From Adonisia turfae CCMR0081 (GTDB lineage Bacteria; Cyanobacteriota; Cyanobacteriia; Phormidesmidales; Phormidesmidaceae), in NCBI RefSeq assembly GCF_011009555.1, contig NZ_QXHD01000004.1:3657873-3694606 (forward strand): a stretch of DNA of 36,734 nucleotides, written 5' to 3'. Below the pieces are notes generated by a model. The model did not search any database. It was given only the letters and a program-made list of their open reading frames with translations, and had not been told where the DNA came from. Each line of letters starts with the position of its first letter. The stretch's first letter is position 1. The translations under genes were made by a program, and so were the position numbers. Of this stretch, positions 7,292 through 17,721 are shown piece after piece.

Positions 7292-9715
7292 CTAGCTACG
7301 TAGAGTAACTTTGAACTTTTTCTCCAATGCGGCGCGGATTTTGTCCTGTAGGGGGTCAATATCCTGGTCGGTTAGGGTGCGATCGCTAGCTCGGTACAGC
7401 ATACGAAATGCTAAACTCCGCTGACCCTCAGGCACTCCCTGACCCTTGTACTCATCAAACAGGGTGACTGTTTCCAAGAGCTGACCCCCCGTGCGAGAAA
7501 TTAGCTTCTCTAGGTCGGCTACGGATACGTTAGTGGGTGCATAGAAGGCAATGTCACGGTCGGACCCAGGATAGGGGGAGAAGCTCTTGAACTTAGGCGC
7601 ACGGAAGCGGTCGCTGACGAGACATGTGGCGATCGCATCCCAGTTCAGCTCAAATACGTAAACTTCTTCTGGCAAATCCCGCTCTTGACGTAGCCGGGGA
7701 TGGAGCTGACCAAAGGTGCCCAAACGCGTACGACCCCGTACCCATAGAGACGCGGTGCGGCCAGGATGTAATCTCTCATCCTCGCTATCAGGTCGGTAAT
7801 CGACAGCCAGACCGACCTGCTGGAATACAGTCTCCAGGATTCCTTTGGCTTCATACCAGGTCATAGGCGCTGTTGTGCCACTCCACTGACCTTCAGCCGC
7901 GTTGCCACCCAGAATGCCGCCTATGCGCTCATATTCGTTAAGCTGACCATCTTCATTAGCAAATACATGGCCAATCTCAAAGGCATTGAGAGGACCATTG
8001 CCCTTCTCCAGGTTGGATTGAAACCCATCGATCAAACCGGAGAGTAAATCGGAGCGTAGAGCGGAATATTCTGTAAATAGGGGATTTTCAAGCACTACGC
8101 GCTGAGGGGCTGGATTCGTTAGTGAATAGTGCAGCACTTCAGTCAAGCCAGCTCCCCGGAAGGCGGCCCTTAGCTGACGTGCCAAGGCTGCTTCAGGGGA
8201 GAGTCGACCACGGGATGTCTGCTGGGGCAAGGTGTTGCCAAAGCGGTTGTAGCCAAATAAGCGGGCCACTTCTTCGATCAAGTCAATTTCCCGTTCCAGG
8301 TCACGATAGCGATAGGCAGGGACGGTGACGATCCAGGCACCATCACCATCGTTCGTCAGACCGCAGCCTAAACGAGCCAACGTATCTTCCACATCAGCAG
8401 CGTTGAGGGGGGTGACAGTGCTATCTTCGGCGATGTAATTGCCCAGGATTTGCCGTACTCGCTCCAGCCTTAAGCCCACTGTGCGAGTGGGCGTGATTTT
8501 GCCGATCTCGGTGCGTTCGTCCTGTAGGTGGGTTGCCTTAGCATCCGTTAGCTCCACCATGAGCTGAATCGCTCGGCCAGCAGCCAGCTCTAGTTCAGCT
8601 GGATTGACACCTCGCTCATAGCGAGCTGATGCTTCTGTGCGCAACCCCTGACTCCGAGCTGAACGTCGAATCACAGCCGCATCAAAGAATGCGGCCTCAA
8701 GAAAAACGTTTTGAGTGCCGTCGTAAACTTCAGAGTCTTCGCCACCCATGACACCAGCAAGCGCTACGGGCTCATCATTGGCGGTAATGGCTAAGGTCTG
8801 GTCTTTCAGCGGTCGATCTTGGCCATCCAGAGTTTTGAGGGTTTCGTCAGGTTTGCCAAAGCGGACGCTAATCGTTGTTTGTTTTCCTTGCGTCAGACGA
8901 TCAAGATCAAAGGCATGGAGGGGCTGGCCCCATTCCAAAAGTACATAGTTGGTAATATCCACCACATTGTTGATGGAGCGAGTACCCGAAGCTTCCAAGC
9001 GTTGCTTGAGCCAGGTGGGGGATGGGCCAATTTTTACCTGCTCTAATACTGTGCCGATGTAAATGGGGCAGGCTTTGGGATCTGAAAGTGCGATCTCAAT
9101 CTGACTCTTCGCAGTCGTCGGCACAGCCACCTCTTGAATGGGCAGCTTGAGCTCTGCGCCAGTAATGGCAGCAACTTCACGGGCAATGCCCACCATGCTG
9201 AGTGCATCGGCCCGATTGGCCGTTGACGATAAATCAAGGACAGTGTCATCTAAACCTAACAATGGGCGTACATCTTGCCCCAATTCCAAGGTGGATTCCC
9301 CAAAGACATGGATGCCTGCTGAGTCCTTGGCCAAACCCAGCTCGGCTAAAGAACAAATCATGCCTGAGGAAAGGATGCCGCGTACCTTACGTGACTTAAT
9401 TTTTAGGTCTACCTGGGGTAAATAAGTATTCACCTTAGCCACAGGGACCAAAATATCGGCCCGCACATTGGCTGCGCCACAGACAATGGTGGACGGTTCA
9501 ACTTCACCGATATCCACGGTACAAACGCTCAGCTTATCAGCGTCTGGGTGAGGCTGGCGGTCAGTTACCCTGCCAACAACTACACCATCAGCCCAGCTAC
9601 GGCGTTCTTCAATATCTTCTACTTCAAACCCTGCCATTGTTAGAGCGTCGCCAATGGCTTCAGGTGTTAGCTTAGGATCGACAAATTCTTTGAGCCAGTT
9701 GACAGAAATGCGCAT
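7292..9715 (-). CDS. pheT: Phenylalanyl-tRNA synthetase beta subunit
   Basis: PheT forms an alpha2-beta2 enzyme with PheS and charges tRNA-Phe; the beta subunit carries the editing (B3/B4) and tRNA-binding parts. The start is ATG at 9715, where the family N-terminus [12 protein letters not shown] begins (807 residues, normal length); the open frame extends nine residues further without family support. Visible in order: the OB-fold tRNA-binding domain around residues 40-150 ([10 protein letters not shown]), B3/B4 with [10 protein letters not shown] and GQPLHAFD, the B5 domain, the catalytic-like core with [10 protein letters not shown], and the C-terminal FDX-ACB domain from about 715 ([13 protein letters not shown]). 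pheS is not in the window, as is usual in cyanobacteria, where the two genes are often separate. Confidence 0.96.
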   Translation of the reverse strand: MRISVNWLKEFVDPKLTPEAIGDALTMAGFEVEDIEERRSWADGVVVGRVTDRQPHPDADKLSVCTVDIGEVEPSTIVCGAANVRADILVPVAKVNTYLPQVDLKIKSRKVRGILSSGMICSLAELGLAKDSAGIHVFGESTLELGQDVRPLLGLDDTVLDLSSTANRADALSMVGIAREVAAITGAELKLPIQEVAVPTTAKSQIEIALSDPKACPIYIGTVLEQVKIGPSPTWLKQRLEASGTRSINNVVDITNYVLLEWGQPLHAFDLDRLTQGKQTTISVRFGKPDETLKTLDGQDRPLKDQTLAITANDEPVALAGVMGGEDSEVYDGTQNVFLEAAFFDAAVIRRSARSQGLRTEASARYERGVNPAELELAAGRAIQLMVELTDAKATHLQDERTEIGKITPTRTVGLRLERVRQILGNYIAEDSTVTPLNAADVEDTLARLGCGLTNDGDGAWIVTVPAYRYRDLEREIDLIEEVARLFGYNRFGNTLPQQTSRGRLSPEAALARQLRAAFRGAGLTEVLHYSLTNPAPQRVVLENPLFTEYSALRSDLLSGLIDGFQSNLEKGNGPLNAFEIGHVFANEDGQLNEYERIGGILGGNAAEGQWSGTTAPMTWYEAKGILETVFQQVGLAVDYRPDSEDERLHPGRTASLWVRGRTRLGTFGQLHPRLRQERDLPEEVYVFELNWDAIATCLVSDRFRAPKFKSFSPYPGSDRDIAFYAPTNVSVADLEKLISRTGGQLLETVTLFDEYKGQGVPEGQRSLAFRMLYRASDRTLTDQDIDPLQDKIRAALEKKFKVTLRS

Positions 9716-10242
9716 GGAAACTGGGTTAAACGGTAATGGCAATAGACCGAAATCATTTTACCGTTGAAGCCCCGATTTAAGCCGCCTGTTTAATTGTGTT
9801 GCGCGAGTCTGAATATTCTCTCATATCAATTCCCTAAAATAGGCTCAACGCTTTATCCTTAAGACACCAATTCTTAAATTGACACTGGCACCATTAACAG
9901 TTGGATAAGATAATAAAGATAATAAACAAATACATTGTGATTATTTGATAAGCAATATTGCTTTAATACTGATCTAATCTCCATGTGGGCAAAGCCAAGG
10001 GAATTCTTTAAATGGGTAAGGAATAAAATTAAGCTATTAAAAGAATCTTGGTTATTCTCTTACTCATGGCTGATGGTTGAGAAATGCGAAGTAATTAGAA
10101 ATTACTGGAGCAAATTCCAATCGATTTCATTCTCTATGGATTCAGTGGTAAAGGGTCGTTCCCTGCCCAGTGTTTTGAGATGTCGTGCCATAGTTAAACC
10201 ATAGCCCCATTCATATCATGTGAGCAGGGTGGCTAAAGCTAC
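9716..10242. other. AT-rich intergenic region without a supported gene
   Basis: These 527 bp separate divergent pheT and the kinase gene. The central part is AT-rich, with near-repeats such as GATAATAAAGATAATAAAC around 9908-9926. A frame of 73 codons at 9983-10204 has a Trp/Lys-rich composition without protein-family character and no clear start signal, so I do not call it. Promoters for both flanking genes must lie here. Confidence 0.5.
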
Positions 10243-11856
10243 ATGACCTACTGCATCAATTCAGAGTGTCCTAGCCCTAAAAATCCGTCCACGGCAAGAC
10301 AGTGTCTTGCATGTGGGGCAGATTTACTATTACGCGATCGCTATCGTGTCAGCGGCGCGTTAGGTAAGGGTGGTTTTGGCACTACATTTCTGGCCCATGA
10401 TGAGGGCTTACCTGGCTGTCCGCCTTGTGTAATTAAGCAATTGCGACCCACTGCAGAAGCTCCCCATGTGATGCAGATGGCCCGCGATCTATTTGCGCGT
10501 GAAGCTAAAATCCTTGGCAAAATTGGCAATCATCCTCAACTGCCACGTCTGCTAGATTACTTTGAAGCCCGCACAGATTTCTTCTTAGTGCAGGAATATA
10601 TCCATGGTTTCACACTTCAGAAAGAGGTAAAAACCAATGGGGCGTTTAGCGAAGCTGGTACCAAACAATTTCTAAGTGAAGTGTTGCCAGTCATGCAGTA
10701 CATTCATCGTAACCAAGTCATTCATCGTGACATTAAACCAGCTAACCTGATTCGTCGGGATGCCGATAAGCGTTTAGTACTGATTGATTTTGGTGCCGTC
10801 AAAGATAAGGTGAACCCGGTTAAGGCGAATGAAGAGTCGGGGCATACAGCCTTAACTGCTTATGCTGTAGGTACTCCAGGTTATGCACCGCCTGAGCAAA
10901 TGGCAATGAGACCGGTATATGCCAGTGATATCTATGCAATTGGGGTTACCTGTCTCTATCTGCTAACGGCAAAGTCGCCGAAGGAGATGTCCTATGATCC
11001 CCAGTCTGGGGAGATTCTTTGGCAGCAGCATGTAAAAGTGAGCGATCACTTCGCAAATGTTTTGAGCAAAATGCTGGAAATTTCAGTGCGCCATCGCTAT
11101 AGTTCAGCTGATGCCATTTTGCGAGATCTTGATTTAGAGCCATATTTAGATAGCCTGGCGCAAAATATGGCGATTCCTACCACTGCACCTAAAGATGTCG
11201 GGCCTGTGAGTCAGCCGACCTTCAATAGTGACGATACGGCTACAGTATTGGGGTTAGATGATTCCCAATCTGTAGTTTCCCCATCCGCTCGGATGGCGGC
11301 AGCTATTCGGGCGCGAAAGGAACGACGCCAAAATACAAAACCATCTCCAGTTGCACCCCGTCGCCCTTCGGGTAATTTGTTGTCTAGTAGCTCAAGCCAA
11401 TCGGGTCCCTTTTCTGGGCATGGTAAGAAAATTACACCTGAAGCGGTGCAAAGGGCTTATAGTCGAGGTCATCGTGATTTTTCTTTGCAGCCTTTGGCTC
11501 AGCTCAATTTACAACGCATGATCCTTAGCGGTGCGAGTTTTGCTGGTGCGCAGCTGAGGTACTGTAATTTACAAGGGGCTGACCTCACGAATACCAACTT
11601 GAGCAAGGCTGACTTGCGTCAATGTAATTTGAAAAATGCCAAGCTTTCCAATGCTTATATGGGAGCAGTAAATTTGGAGAATAGCGATCTGCGTGGGGCT
11701 AACTTGAGTCGTAGTAATTTGGCAGGCGCTAACCTCAAAGGGGTCAACTTGTGTGGTGCTGATTTAACAGGCGCTAATCTAACTGAGAGTCAGTTAGCGG
11801 CAGCTAAAACAAACTGGTCTACGATCTACCCCAATGGGCGTCGAGGGCTACGCTAA
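10243..11856 (+). CDS. spkB: Serine/threonine protein kinase with N-terminal zinc ribbon and C-terminal pentapeptide repeats (SpkB-like)
   Basis: The 537-residue protein is a Hanks-type kinase. Four cysteines at 4, 9, 21 and 24 form a probable zinc ribbon. The kinase domain runs from about 34 to 300: glycine loop GKGGFG from residue 41, lysine 65 in VIK, catalytic H-R-D163 with IKPAN, and D182-F-G, followed by APPEQ. A Ser/Pro/Arg-rich linker then leads to about 20 pentapeptide repeats (A-D/N-L-x-x) at roughly 418-520, which should fold as a right-handed beta-helix. This arrangement matches Synechocystis SpkB, linked to motility and oxidative stress, where the N-terminal Cys motif matters for activity. 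The symbol is by architecture; orthology is not tested. Confidence 0.88.
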   Translation: MTYCINSECPSPKNPSTARQCLACGADLLLRDRYRVSGALGKGGFGTTFLAHDEGLPGCPPCVIKQLRPTAEAPHVMQMARDLFAREAKILGKIGNHPQLPRLLDYFEARTDFFLVQEYIHGFTLQKEVKTNGAFSEAGTKQFLSEVLPVMQYIHRNQVIHRDIKPANLIRRDADKRLVLIDFGAVKDKVNPVKANEESGHTALTAYAVGTPGYAPPEQMAMRPVYASDIYAIGVTCLYLLTAKSPKEMSYDPQSGEILWQQHVKVSDHFANVLSKMLEISVRHRYSSADAILRDLDLEPYLDSLAQNMAIPTTAPKDVGPVSQPTFNSDDTATVLGLDDSQSVVSPSARMAAAIRARKERRQNTKPSPVAPRRPSGNLLSSSSSQSGPFSGHGKKITPEAVQRAYSRGHRDFSLQPLAQLNLQRMILSGASFAGAQLRYCNLQGADLTNTNLSKADLRQCNLKNAKLSNAYMGAVNLENSDLRGANLSRSNLAGANLKGVNLCGADLTGANLTESQLAAAKTNWSTIYPNGRRGLR

Positions 11857-11948
11857 AGACCTAAGAGATTTGCCTCTACCTTACACCCGATTTTTCCTGA
11901 GCCGCGTTAGGATAACTAAGGTAATTTTTGTGACGATCTATTAATTCT

Positions 11949-12158
11949 ATGTTTCTTGATGAGCTCACACCTCTTGTGCAAGAACTCTTGGGAAATCCTA
12001 TGGCCTTTGTTGGCGGATTTGCATCTGGTCTTCTAAAGCTCAACTTGAATGATGATCCAGTCAAAAGCTGGTTGGTGGATCAGGGAGCCAGTGTTGCAGA
12101 CCAGGCAGATGATGATGATAATTCTGGCAAAGGCCCTCAAACTATTTCTATTGACTAG
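11949..12158 (+). CDS. Small acidic hypothetical protein
   Basis: The 69-residue protein has a hydrophobic N-terminal half (MFLDELTPLVQELLGNPMAFVGGFASGLLKLNL), then DDPVKSWL and an acidic, disordered-looking tail with four consecutive aspartates. There is no clear signal peptide; the glycine-containing hydrophobic stretch might be an amphipathic helix. I recall similar short proteins in other cyanobacteria but cannot name a function. It follows the kinase by 92 bp in the same direction, so it may be co-transcribed. Its last 11 bp overlap the end of the convergent TPR gene. Confidence 0.65.
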   Translation: MFLDELTPLVQELLGNPMAFVGGFASGLLKLNLNDDPVKSWLVDQGASVADQADDDDNSGKGPQTISID

Positions 12159-12774
12159 GCAGTAATTCTGAAATCCAGGCTTGTATTTGAGATTTTAAGG
12201 GTGAGCTAGGAGCTTTACACAGGAGTTCCAGAGCCTTTTGATAGTCTCCAAAGGCACAGTTCCAATGGCCAATTAATTGATAAGTACGTCCTCGCTCTGC
12301 GTAGATGTGAGCGTTTAATTGACCTAAAAATAGTGCTAAATCGAAGCAAACGATGGCATCGTCATACATCTGGAGGGCTCTGAACAGTACACCCTGATGG
12401 AGCCTTGCTTGAGTGTTATGTGGGTTGATATCGATAGCGAAGTCGTAGTCGGTAATGGCTGCATCCCAATGCTCTAGTGCGATATTGCACCGGGCACGAT
12501 ACGCATAAATCCGATCATCGTTGGGATTAATCTGAAGCGCCTGGTTGTAATCGCGTATTGCTTGAGGCCACTTTCCTCTGTGATAGTGCATTAGGCCCCG
12601 GTTGCTATAGTGCTTTGAGGTTTGAGGCTCCTGAGCAATCAGATAGCTCAATAGATGAATTGCCGTGGAATAATCCTGCTGCTGTATGGCTTGATGCAGT
12701 AACTTGTGGGTGTTTTTCCTTGTATGGCTAACTGAAAGGCTGTTGGCAGATGATGGGGGTCTAGATAGCAGCAT
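12148..12774 (-). CDS. Tetratricopeptide-repeat protein
   Basis: The 208-residue protein is built from about five TPR units starting near residue 22 and continuing to near the end; typical signatures include YSNRGLMHYHRGKWPQAIRDYNQAL and AYRARCNIALEHWDAAITDYDFAI. TPR arrays form superhelical scaffolds for protein-protein contacts, so the job is probably adaptor-like; no catalytic domain, signal peptide or membrane helix is seen. ATG at 12774 is preceded by GGGAG about ten bases upstream. The 3' end overlaps the convergent small gene by 11 bp, leaving no room for a separate terminator. Partner unknown. Confidence 0.85.
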   Translation of the reverse strand: MLLSRPPSSANSLSVSHTRKNTHKLLHQAIQQQDYSTAIHLLSYLIAQEPQTSKHYSNRGLMHYHRGKWPQAIRDYNQALQINPNDDRIYAYRARCNIALEHWDAAITDYDFAIDINPHNTQARLHQGVLFRALQMYDDAIVCFDLALFLGQLNAHIYAERGRTYQLIGHWNCAFGDYQKALELLCKAPSSPLKSQIQAWISELLPSQ

Positions 12775-13095
12775 GTTGATTGCACTCCCTATCGTTTCAG
12801 GCTAATGGATAGAGTTAGCCACTAACCGAGGTAATAGCGCGTTGTTCATGCCTGACAACACCACTAACTGAATCGTTGCATGGCTGTTGTTTCTGGCCCA
12901 ACCGGGAAATAACGGAGCATTGCTCGTAAAATCACAAAGTTAATAGGTGTTTTTACGTACACCGAATCCCCTGACAGTTGCCAAACATTACAGCTCGTGG
13001 GGTTTTATAACGGATTTCAGCGGAATTCTTTGCTACTTCCTTGAGACAGTTACGATTGGAAGCGGTAAAGCTAGCAAAAATCGTTTTGAGCTACT
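12775..13095. other. Divergent intergenic region between the TPR gene and the 153-aa gene
   Basis: I see no gene or strong structure in these 321 bp. The two flanking genes diverge from it, so it must contain their promoters and leaders. No RNA gene or riboswitch consensus was recognised. Confidence 0.45.
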
Positions 13096-13557
13096 ATGAC
13101 TCTCTCTTCTCCGTCGACAGTGCTATCAGACAATGACTACGTGATTGTTGGTTTAGCTCACTGTTTTATGAAGCAAGACGGTGATGTGGTGCCGGTAAAA
13201 ATTTTAGAGCCTGTTCCCTCTGCTTATTTTGAAGCGCTTGTTAAAGGGGTGCCCACGTCCTATAGGACCCTCTACAGTTTGCAGCTGGGTGAGCTAGTAA
13301 AAGATAAGCAGCCAATCGTAACTCATTTACCCGTTGATCCAAAAAATGTTCAATTTTGTGAGGATTTTGTAGAGCGGGCATTAGCGGCTGCAAGAACCTA
13401 TCAAACGAGAGACGATATTCAGGCGAAGGTGCCCTATGGTCAATCATTTTCGGATGTAAATTTCTCTAGTGAGAAGAAGCGAATCTTAAATTCGACTAAC
13501 AATGTGACTGCTGAAGACAATGTGAAGCAGCACAAATATACTCATATGACACTTTAG
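13096..13557 (+). CDS. Conserved-looking hypothetical protein of 153 residues
   Basis: The protein has a compact, globular N-terminal 110 residues (DYVIVGLAHCFMKQDGDVVPVKILEPVPSAYFEAL, then PTSYRTLYSLQLGELV) and a polar, probably disordered C-terminal tail from about residue 115. There is no signal peptide, membrane helix or recognisable catalytic motif. The ATG at 13096 has only a weak GAG upstream. It stands alone, divergent from the TPR gene and convergent with psbK, and is followed by a strong hairpin at 13619-13658. I do not recognise the family. It looks like a cyanobacterium-specific protein, which is inference from its neighbourhood only. Confidence 0.7.
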   Translation: MTLSSPSTVLSDNDYVIVGLAHCFMKQDGDVVPVKILEPVPSAYFEALVKGVPTSYRTLYSLQLGELVKDKQPIVTHLPVDPKNVQFCEDFVERALAAARTYQTRDDIQAKVPYGQSFSDVNFSSEKKRILNSTNNVTAEDNVKQHKYTHMTL

Positions 13558-13618
13558 CCTTGCAATAGACTATAGAGCTGCGGACTTCAGGCATACGTTG
13601 TTTGGGGGCAATATTAAA

Positions 13619-13658
13619 AATAAAGAGGGAGCAGTCCATAGACCGCTCCCTCTTTATT
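13619..13658 (-). terminator. Rho-independent terminator downstream of psbK (possibly bidirectional)
   Basis: AATAAAGAGGGAGC at 13619-13632 pairs perfectly with 13645-13658 (14 bp, 12-nt loop). On the minus strand the stem is followed by a T-rich run (TTTTTAATAT), which suits termination of the tgt-psbK transcript 145 bp after psbK. On the plus strand the run is weaker, but the hairpin could also end the 13096-13557 transcript. Confidence 0.82.
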
Positions 13659-13802
13659 AAAAAACATTGAGAATTTGAGAAAACTGAATTGACGAGAGGT
13701 CGATTAATATAAGTGGAATTGCGATCGCAACAATATGATCACATCCTGATTAACCAACCGAAAGGCACTTGACACTGGGGCTAATTACTTAAGGAATGTG
13801 AC

Positions 13803-13940
13803 TTAACGAAAACCAACAGATGCCTGCCAAACGAAAGCTAGTAGCAAGAAAAATATAGGTAGAATAGGCAAAATATCTACCAGGGGAGCAAATGCTTGAT
13901 ATGCTTCGGGGAGTTTAGCTAACAGTAGGACCGCGTCCAT
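13803..13940 (-). CDS. psbK: Photosystem II reaction centre protein K
   Basis: The reading frame from ATG at 13940 encodes 45 residues: an eight-residue leader (MDAVLLLA) and the mature chain beginning KLPEAYQAF. The rest is the classic PsbK helix, with [20 protein letters not shown] and the terminal VGFR. PsbK is a single-helix subunit at the CP43 edge of photosystem II that helps hold plastoquinone and pigment sites; the leader is normally removed before KLPEAY. AGAGAGG precedes the start by about seven bases. It lies 91 bp after tgt on the same strand, a linkage I recall in other cyanobacteria. The gene is easily missed because of its length. Confidence 0.96.
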   Translation of the reverse strand: MDAVLLLAKLPEAYQAFAPLVDILPILPIFFLLLAFVWQASVGFR

Positions 13941-14031
13941 GAAAACCTCTCTACGTTGGCGACAGTTTGCTTAATAATTGACTCACATCTTAACATGCTG
14001 TGGTGCATGCTAAGGTTTGTTCATATTTTGT

Positions 14032-15159
<1,128 letters not shown>

Positions 15160-15224
15160 TTAGTGTTGTCCTCAAGTAATACTGTTGGCAACGTTACTAG
15201 ATTTAAGCTAATGGATACAAGTGA

Positions 15225-15680
15225 CTAACTCGTAAAGTTATTGCTGTCATCGTCTAGACAAGCATCCCACCGAGCTGTTAATGCCTCAGCCAGCATAGCT
15301 TCTAGCGTAGCGTCATTAATGTTGCAGCTATTCTGCTCTGTGAGAGGATTTGATTGGGGCAAAATGCGAAGGCAACGGTTGTCCTGGATTAAATCAAAAT
15401 AAGGTTGGTTATCCGCTAGCTGCCCCATCTCCAAGTAGTCAAAGCTAGCGACGTTGAGATAGAGACTTCTGTTGGCCACCAGCGTTGCTTGTTGAGGATC
15501 GCTAAAGACTTCGACGACATAACCCTCGCCTTCTCTGAGAACTTGTTCTTCTTGTTGATGGATATACCGAACACGTCCTAGATGCTGCAAGATTCGCACC
15601 ATGTCCTTTGGGTTGACTACGATGCCTACATCGACAAGACATGGGGCTGGTAAGGAAGTTGTTGAAGGTTGATAGCTCAT
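15225..15680 (-). CDS. Hypothetical protein of about 151 residues
   Basis: I start this gene at ATG 15680 (MSYQPSTT); the frame could extend to a TTG at 15746. The protein is soluble, with a middle section that looks like a small alpha-beta fold (CLVDVGIVVNPKDMVRILQHLGRVRYIHQQEEQVL, then GEGYVVEVFSDPQQATLVANRSLYLNV). There are no membrane segments and no motif I recognise. The C-terminal quarter is acidic and polar. It is 68 bp upstream of tgt on the same strand, so they may share a transcript. Cyanobacterium-specific by impression, function unknown. Confidence 0.68.
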   Translation of the reverse strand: MSYQPSTTSLPAPCLVDVGIVVNPKDMVRILQHLGRVRYIHQQEEQVLREGEGYVVEVFSDPQQATLVANRSLYLNVASFDYLEMGQLADNQPYFDLIQDNRCLRILPQSNPLTEQNSCNINDATLEAMLAEALTARWDACLDDDSNNFTS

Positions 15681-15969
15681 AACAGGGTCGGTAGATGGGC
15701 ACTTATAGTCAGCAGTGGGCCCGTGAAACACCGAAGTTTTTAACAATCTATACTCAAGATAGATGAAATCTGATTATTTGGAACGTCCAAGACAAAAATA
15801 ATCTTTCTGTTTGTTTGTATCCTTTTAACTTCACATTATTTCAGCAATTTTTCGTACTGCCTTCAGCCAGAATACTGAACGTTAATTCTTACGTCTCAGA
15901 TTAATCGTGTGGTCAGAGTACGTTGCTGACTGCTCAAGTTATTTGATGACAAGCTTTTGAAGGAAATTT

Positions 15970-16752
15970 ATGGAGCAGTGGATTAAAGCTTTTGCCCGAG
16001 CTGGACAGCAACAATGGGCTTTGTTAAATGGAGCTTTGTTGTTTTACACGAGTGTGCCGTTACCTCGGCAATGGCCAGCAGAGTTAGGGCAGGTCGCCCG
16101 CATCGTTCCTGTTATTGGTCTTGGATTGGGGGGGCTTTTGACGGTGCTTGATGCTGTGCTCAGCCTTGGGATGCCGCTTTTGCTCCGTAGTGCTGTGCTC
16201 ATTTTGGTAGGGGTCCGACTGACCGGAGGATTGCATTTAGATGGTGCCATGGATACCGCCGATGGCCTTGCAGTGCAGGATAACCGACGGTTAGACGTGA
16301 TGGCCGATAGCTGTTCCGGGGCATTTGGAGTGATGGTTGCGATCGCAATTCTGCTGCTCAAAACAGTTGCCTTAGCAGCGATTACTCAGGGGCGATGGTT
16401 TGCCCTGATGGCATCGGCTGCCTGGGGACGGTGGGGTCAGCAGTGGGCTATTGCTACTTATTCCTATCTAAAACCCAGGGGTAAGGGGGCATTTCATAAG
16501 CAAGCACTACCATCCTGTTGGTACGCTCTACCCTGGGCGATAGGACTGGTGCTATTGACCGGTTTAGGTGTTGTTGCGGGAGGTATTTCCTGGCGTTATG
16601 GTGTTGTTGCGATCGCAGCTGGATTAAGCAGTGCTGGGTTGGTGGCAGACTGGCTCAATCGCAGATTAGGGGGACATACAGGGGATACCTATGGGGCCGT
16701 TGTCGAGTGGGTTGAGGTTGTTGTTCTGGTGAGCTTAGCGTGCGCTAACTAG
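15970..16752 (+). CDS. cobS: Adenosylcobinamide-GDP ribazoletransferase (cobalamin synthase)
   Basis: CobS is the integral membrane enzyme that joins adenosylcobinamide-GDP to alpha-ribazole (phosphate), the last assembly step of (pseudo)cobalamin. The 260-residue protein has several hydrophobic helices and the family motif G86[13 protein letters not shown]99, which binds Mg2+ and the substrate. ATG at 15970 is supported by AAGGAAA just upstream. No other cob gene is adjacent, and the 223-bp upstream region shows no cobalamin riboswitch. The last 18 bp overlap the end of convergent cysK. Slightly longer than E. coli CobS (247). Confidence 0.94.
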   Translation: MEQWIKAFARAGQQQWALLNGALLFYTSVPLPRQWPAELGQVARIVPVIGLGLGGLLTVLDAVLSLGMPLLLRSAVLILVGVRLTGGLHLDGAMDTADGLAVQDNRRLDVMADSCSGAFGVMVAIAILLLKTVALAAITQGRWFALMASAAWGRWGQQWAIATYSYLKPRGKGAFHKQALPSCWYALPWAIGLVLLTGLGVVAGGISWRYGVVAIAAGLSSAGLVADWLNRRLGGHTGDTYGAVVEWVEVVVLVSLACAN

Positions 16753-17700
16753 GGAGGCTGTCAGGGTAGGATCCTGGAATAAGGGAGTGCTGAGGTAGCG
16801 TTCACCAAAGCTAGGCTGAATCACGACGATCAATTTGCCTGCATTTTCAGGTCGGCGACCTACTTTGATAGCCGCACAGAGTGCTGCACCACTGGAAATA
16901 CCAGACAAAATTCCTTCTTCTTTGGCAAGACGACGACCAAAAGAAATAGCTTCGTCATCCGTCACGGGAATAACTTCGTCAATGAGTTCTACTTGCAATA
17001 CTTCAGGTACAAAACCGGCACCGATACCTTGAATCTTATGGGGACCAGGTTTTCCGCCAGTGAGTACTTGACTGTTGGCGGGTTCTACGGCGATGGTTTG
17101 AAACTCAAGTTTGCGTTGTTTAAGGACTTCACTGACTCCGGTAATCGTGCCACCAGTGCCCACGCCAGCGACTAAAAAATCTGCCTGCCCCTCGGTATCT
17201 TGCCAGATTTCTTCCGCTGTCGTGTTGCGGTGCATATCTGGATTGGCCGGGTTGCGAAACTGTTGCAGCATGTAAGCATTTGGTGTTGATGCTACCAACT
17301 GCTGGGCCCGCTGAATGCACCCTGCCATCCCCTCATTGCCTGGGGTCAGTTCTAGCTCGGCACCGTAGGCACGTAACATGGACCGACGCTCGGCGCTCAT
17401 GGTTTCTGGCATGGTCAAAATCAAACGATAGCCTTTAGCTGCCGATACCATGGCTAAAGCGATGCCAGTATTCCCAGAAGTTGGTTCCACTAACGTGGTT
17501 TTACCAGGTTGAATTTTGCCTGCGGCCTCGGCAGCGGCGATCATATTGACGCCAATTCTGTCCTTAACCGAAGCCGACGGGTTCATGCCTTCAAGTTTGA
17601 GAACAATTTGAGCCACACATTCCTCACTTTGAGGAATGCGATTGAGCTTTACTAGCGGTGTTCGACCCACCAGTTCAGTAATATTTTGGGCGATCCGCAT
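16735..17700 (-). CDS. cysK: Cysteine synthase A (O-acetylserine sulfhydrylase)
   Basis: The PLP enzyme makes cysteine from O-acetylserine and sulfide in the cytoplasm. PLP Lys46 lies in SASVKDR, the substrate loop [11 protein letters not shown] follows at about residue 70, and the PLP phosphate-binding GTGGTITG is in the middle. At 321 residues it has the usual CysK length. Downstream of the rrf2-family regulator by 21 bp, on the same strand, so the two are probably one transcript; CysK is a known partner of the CymR-type Rrf2 repressor in Firmicutes. The 3' end overlaps convergent cobS by 18 bp. Confidence 0.95.
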   Translation of the reverse strand: MRIAQNITELVGRTPLVKLNRIPQSEECVAQIVLKLEGMNPSASVKDRIGVNMIAAAEAAGKIQPGKTTLVEPTSGNTGIALAMVSAAKGYRLILTMPETMSAERRSMLRAYGAELELTPGNEGMAGCIQRAQQLVASTPNAYMLQQFRNPANPDMHRNTTAEEIWQDTEGQADFLVAGVGTGGTITGVSEVLKQRKLEFQTIAVEPANSQVLTGGKPGPHKIQGIGAGFVPEVLQVELIDEVIPVTDDEAISFGRRLAKEEGILSGISSGAALCAAIKVGRRPENAGKLIVVIQPSFGERYLSTPLFQDPTLTASLVSAR

Positions 17701-17721
17701 GGCCAGCTATTTCCCAATGCG

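Noticed and set aside
9983..10204. 73-codon plus-strand frame as a gene
   Set aside because: Composition lacks protein-family character, no ribosome binding site, AT-rich spacer between divergent promoters.
15747..15969. Cobalamin riboswitch before cobS
   Set aside because: I found no B12-box-like core and no extended paired structure; spacer is AT-rich with only weak pairing.
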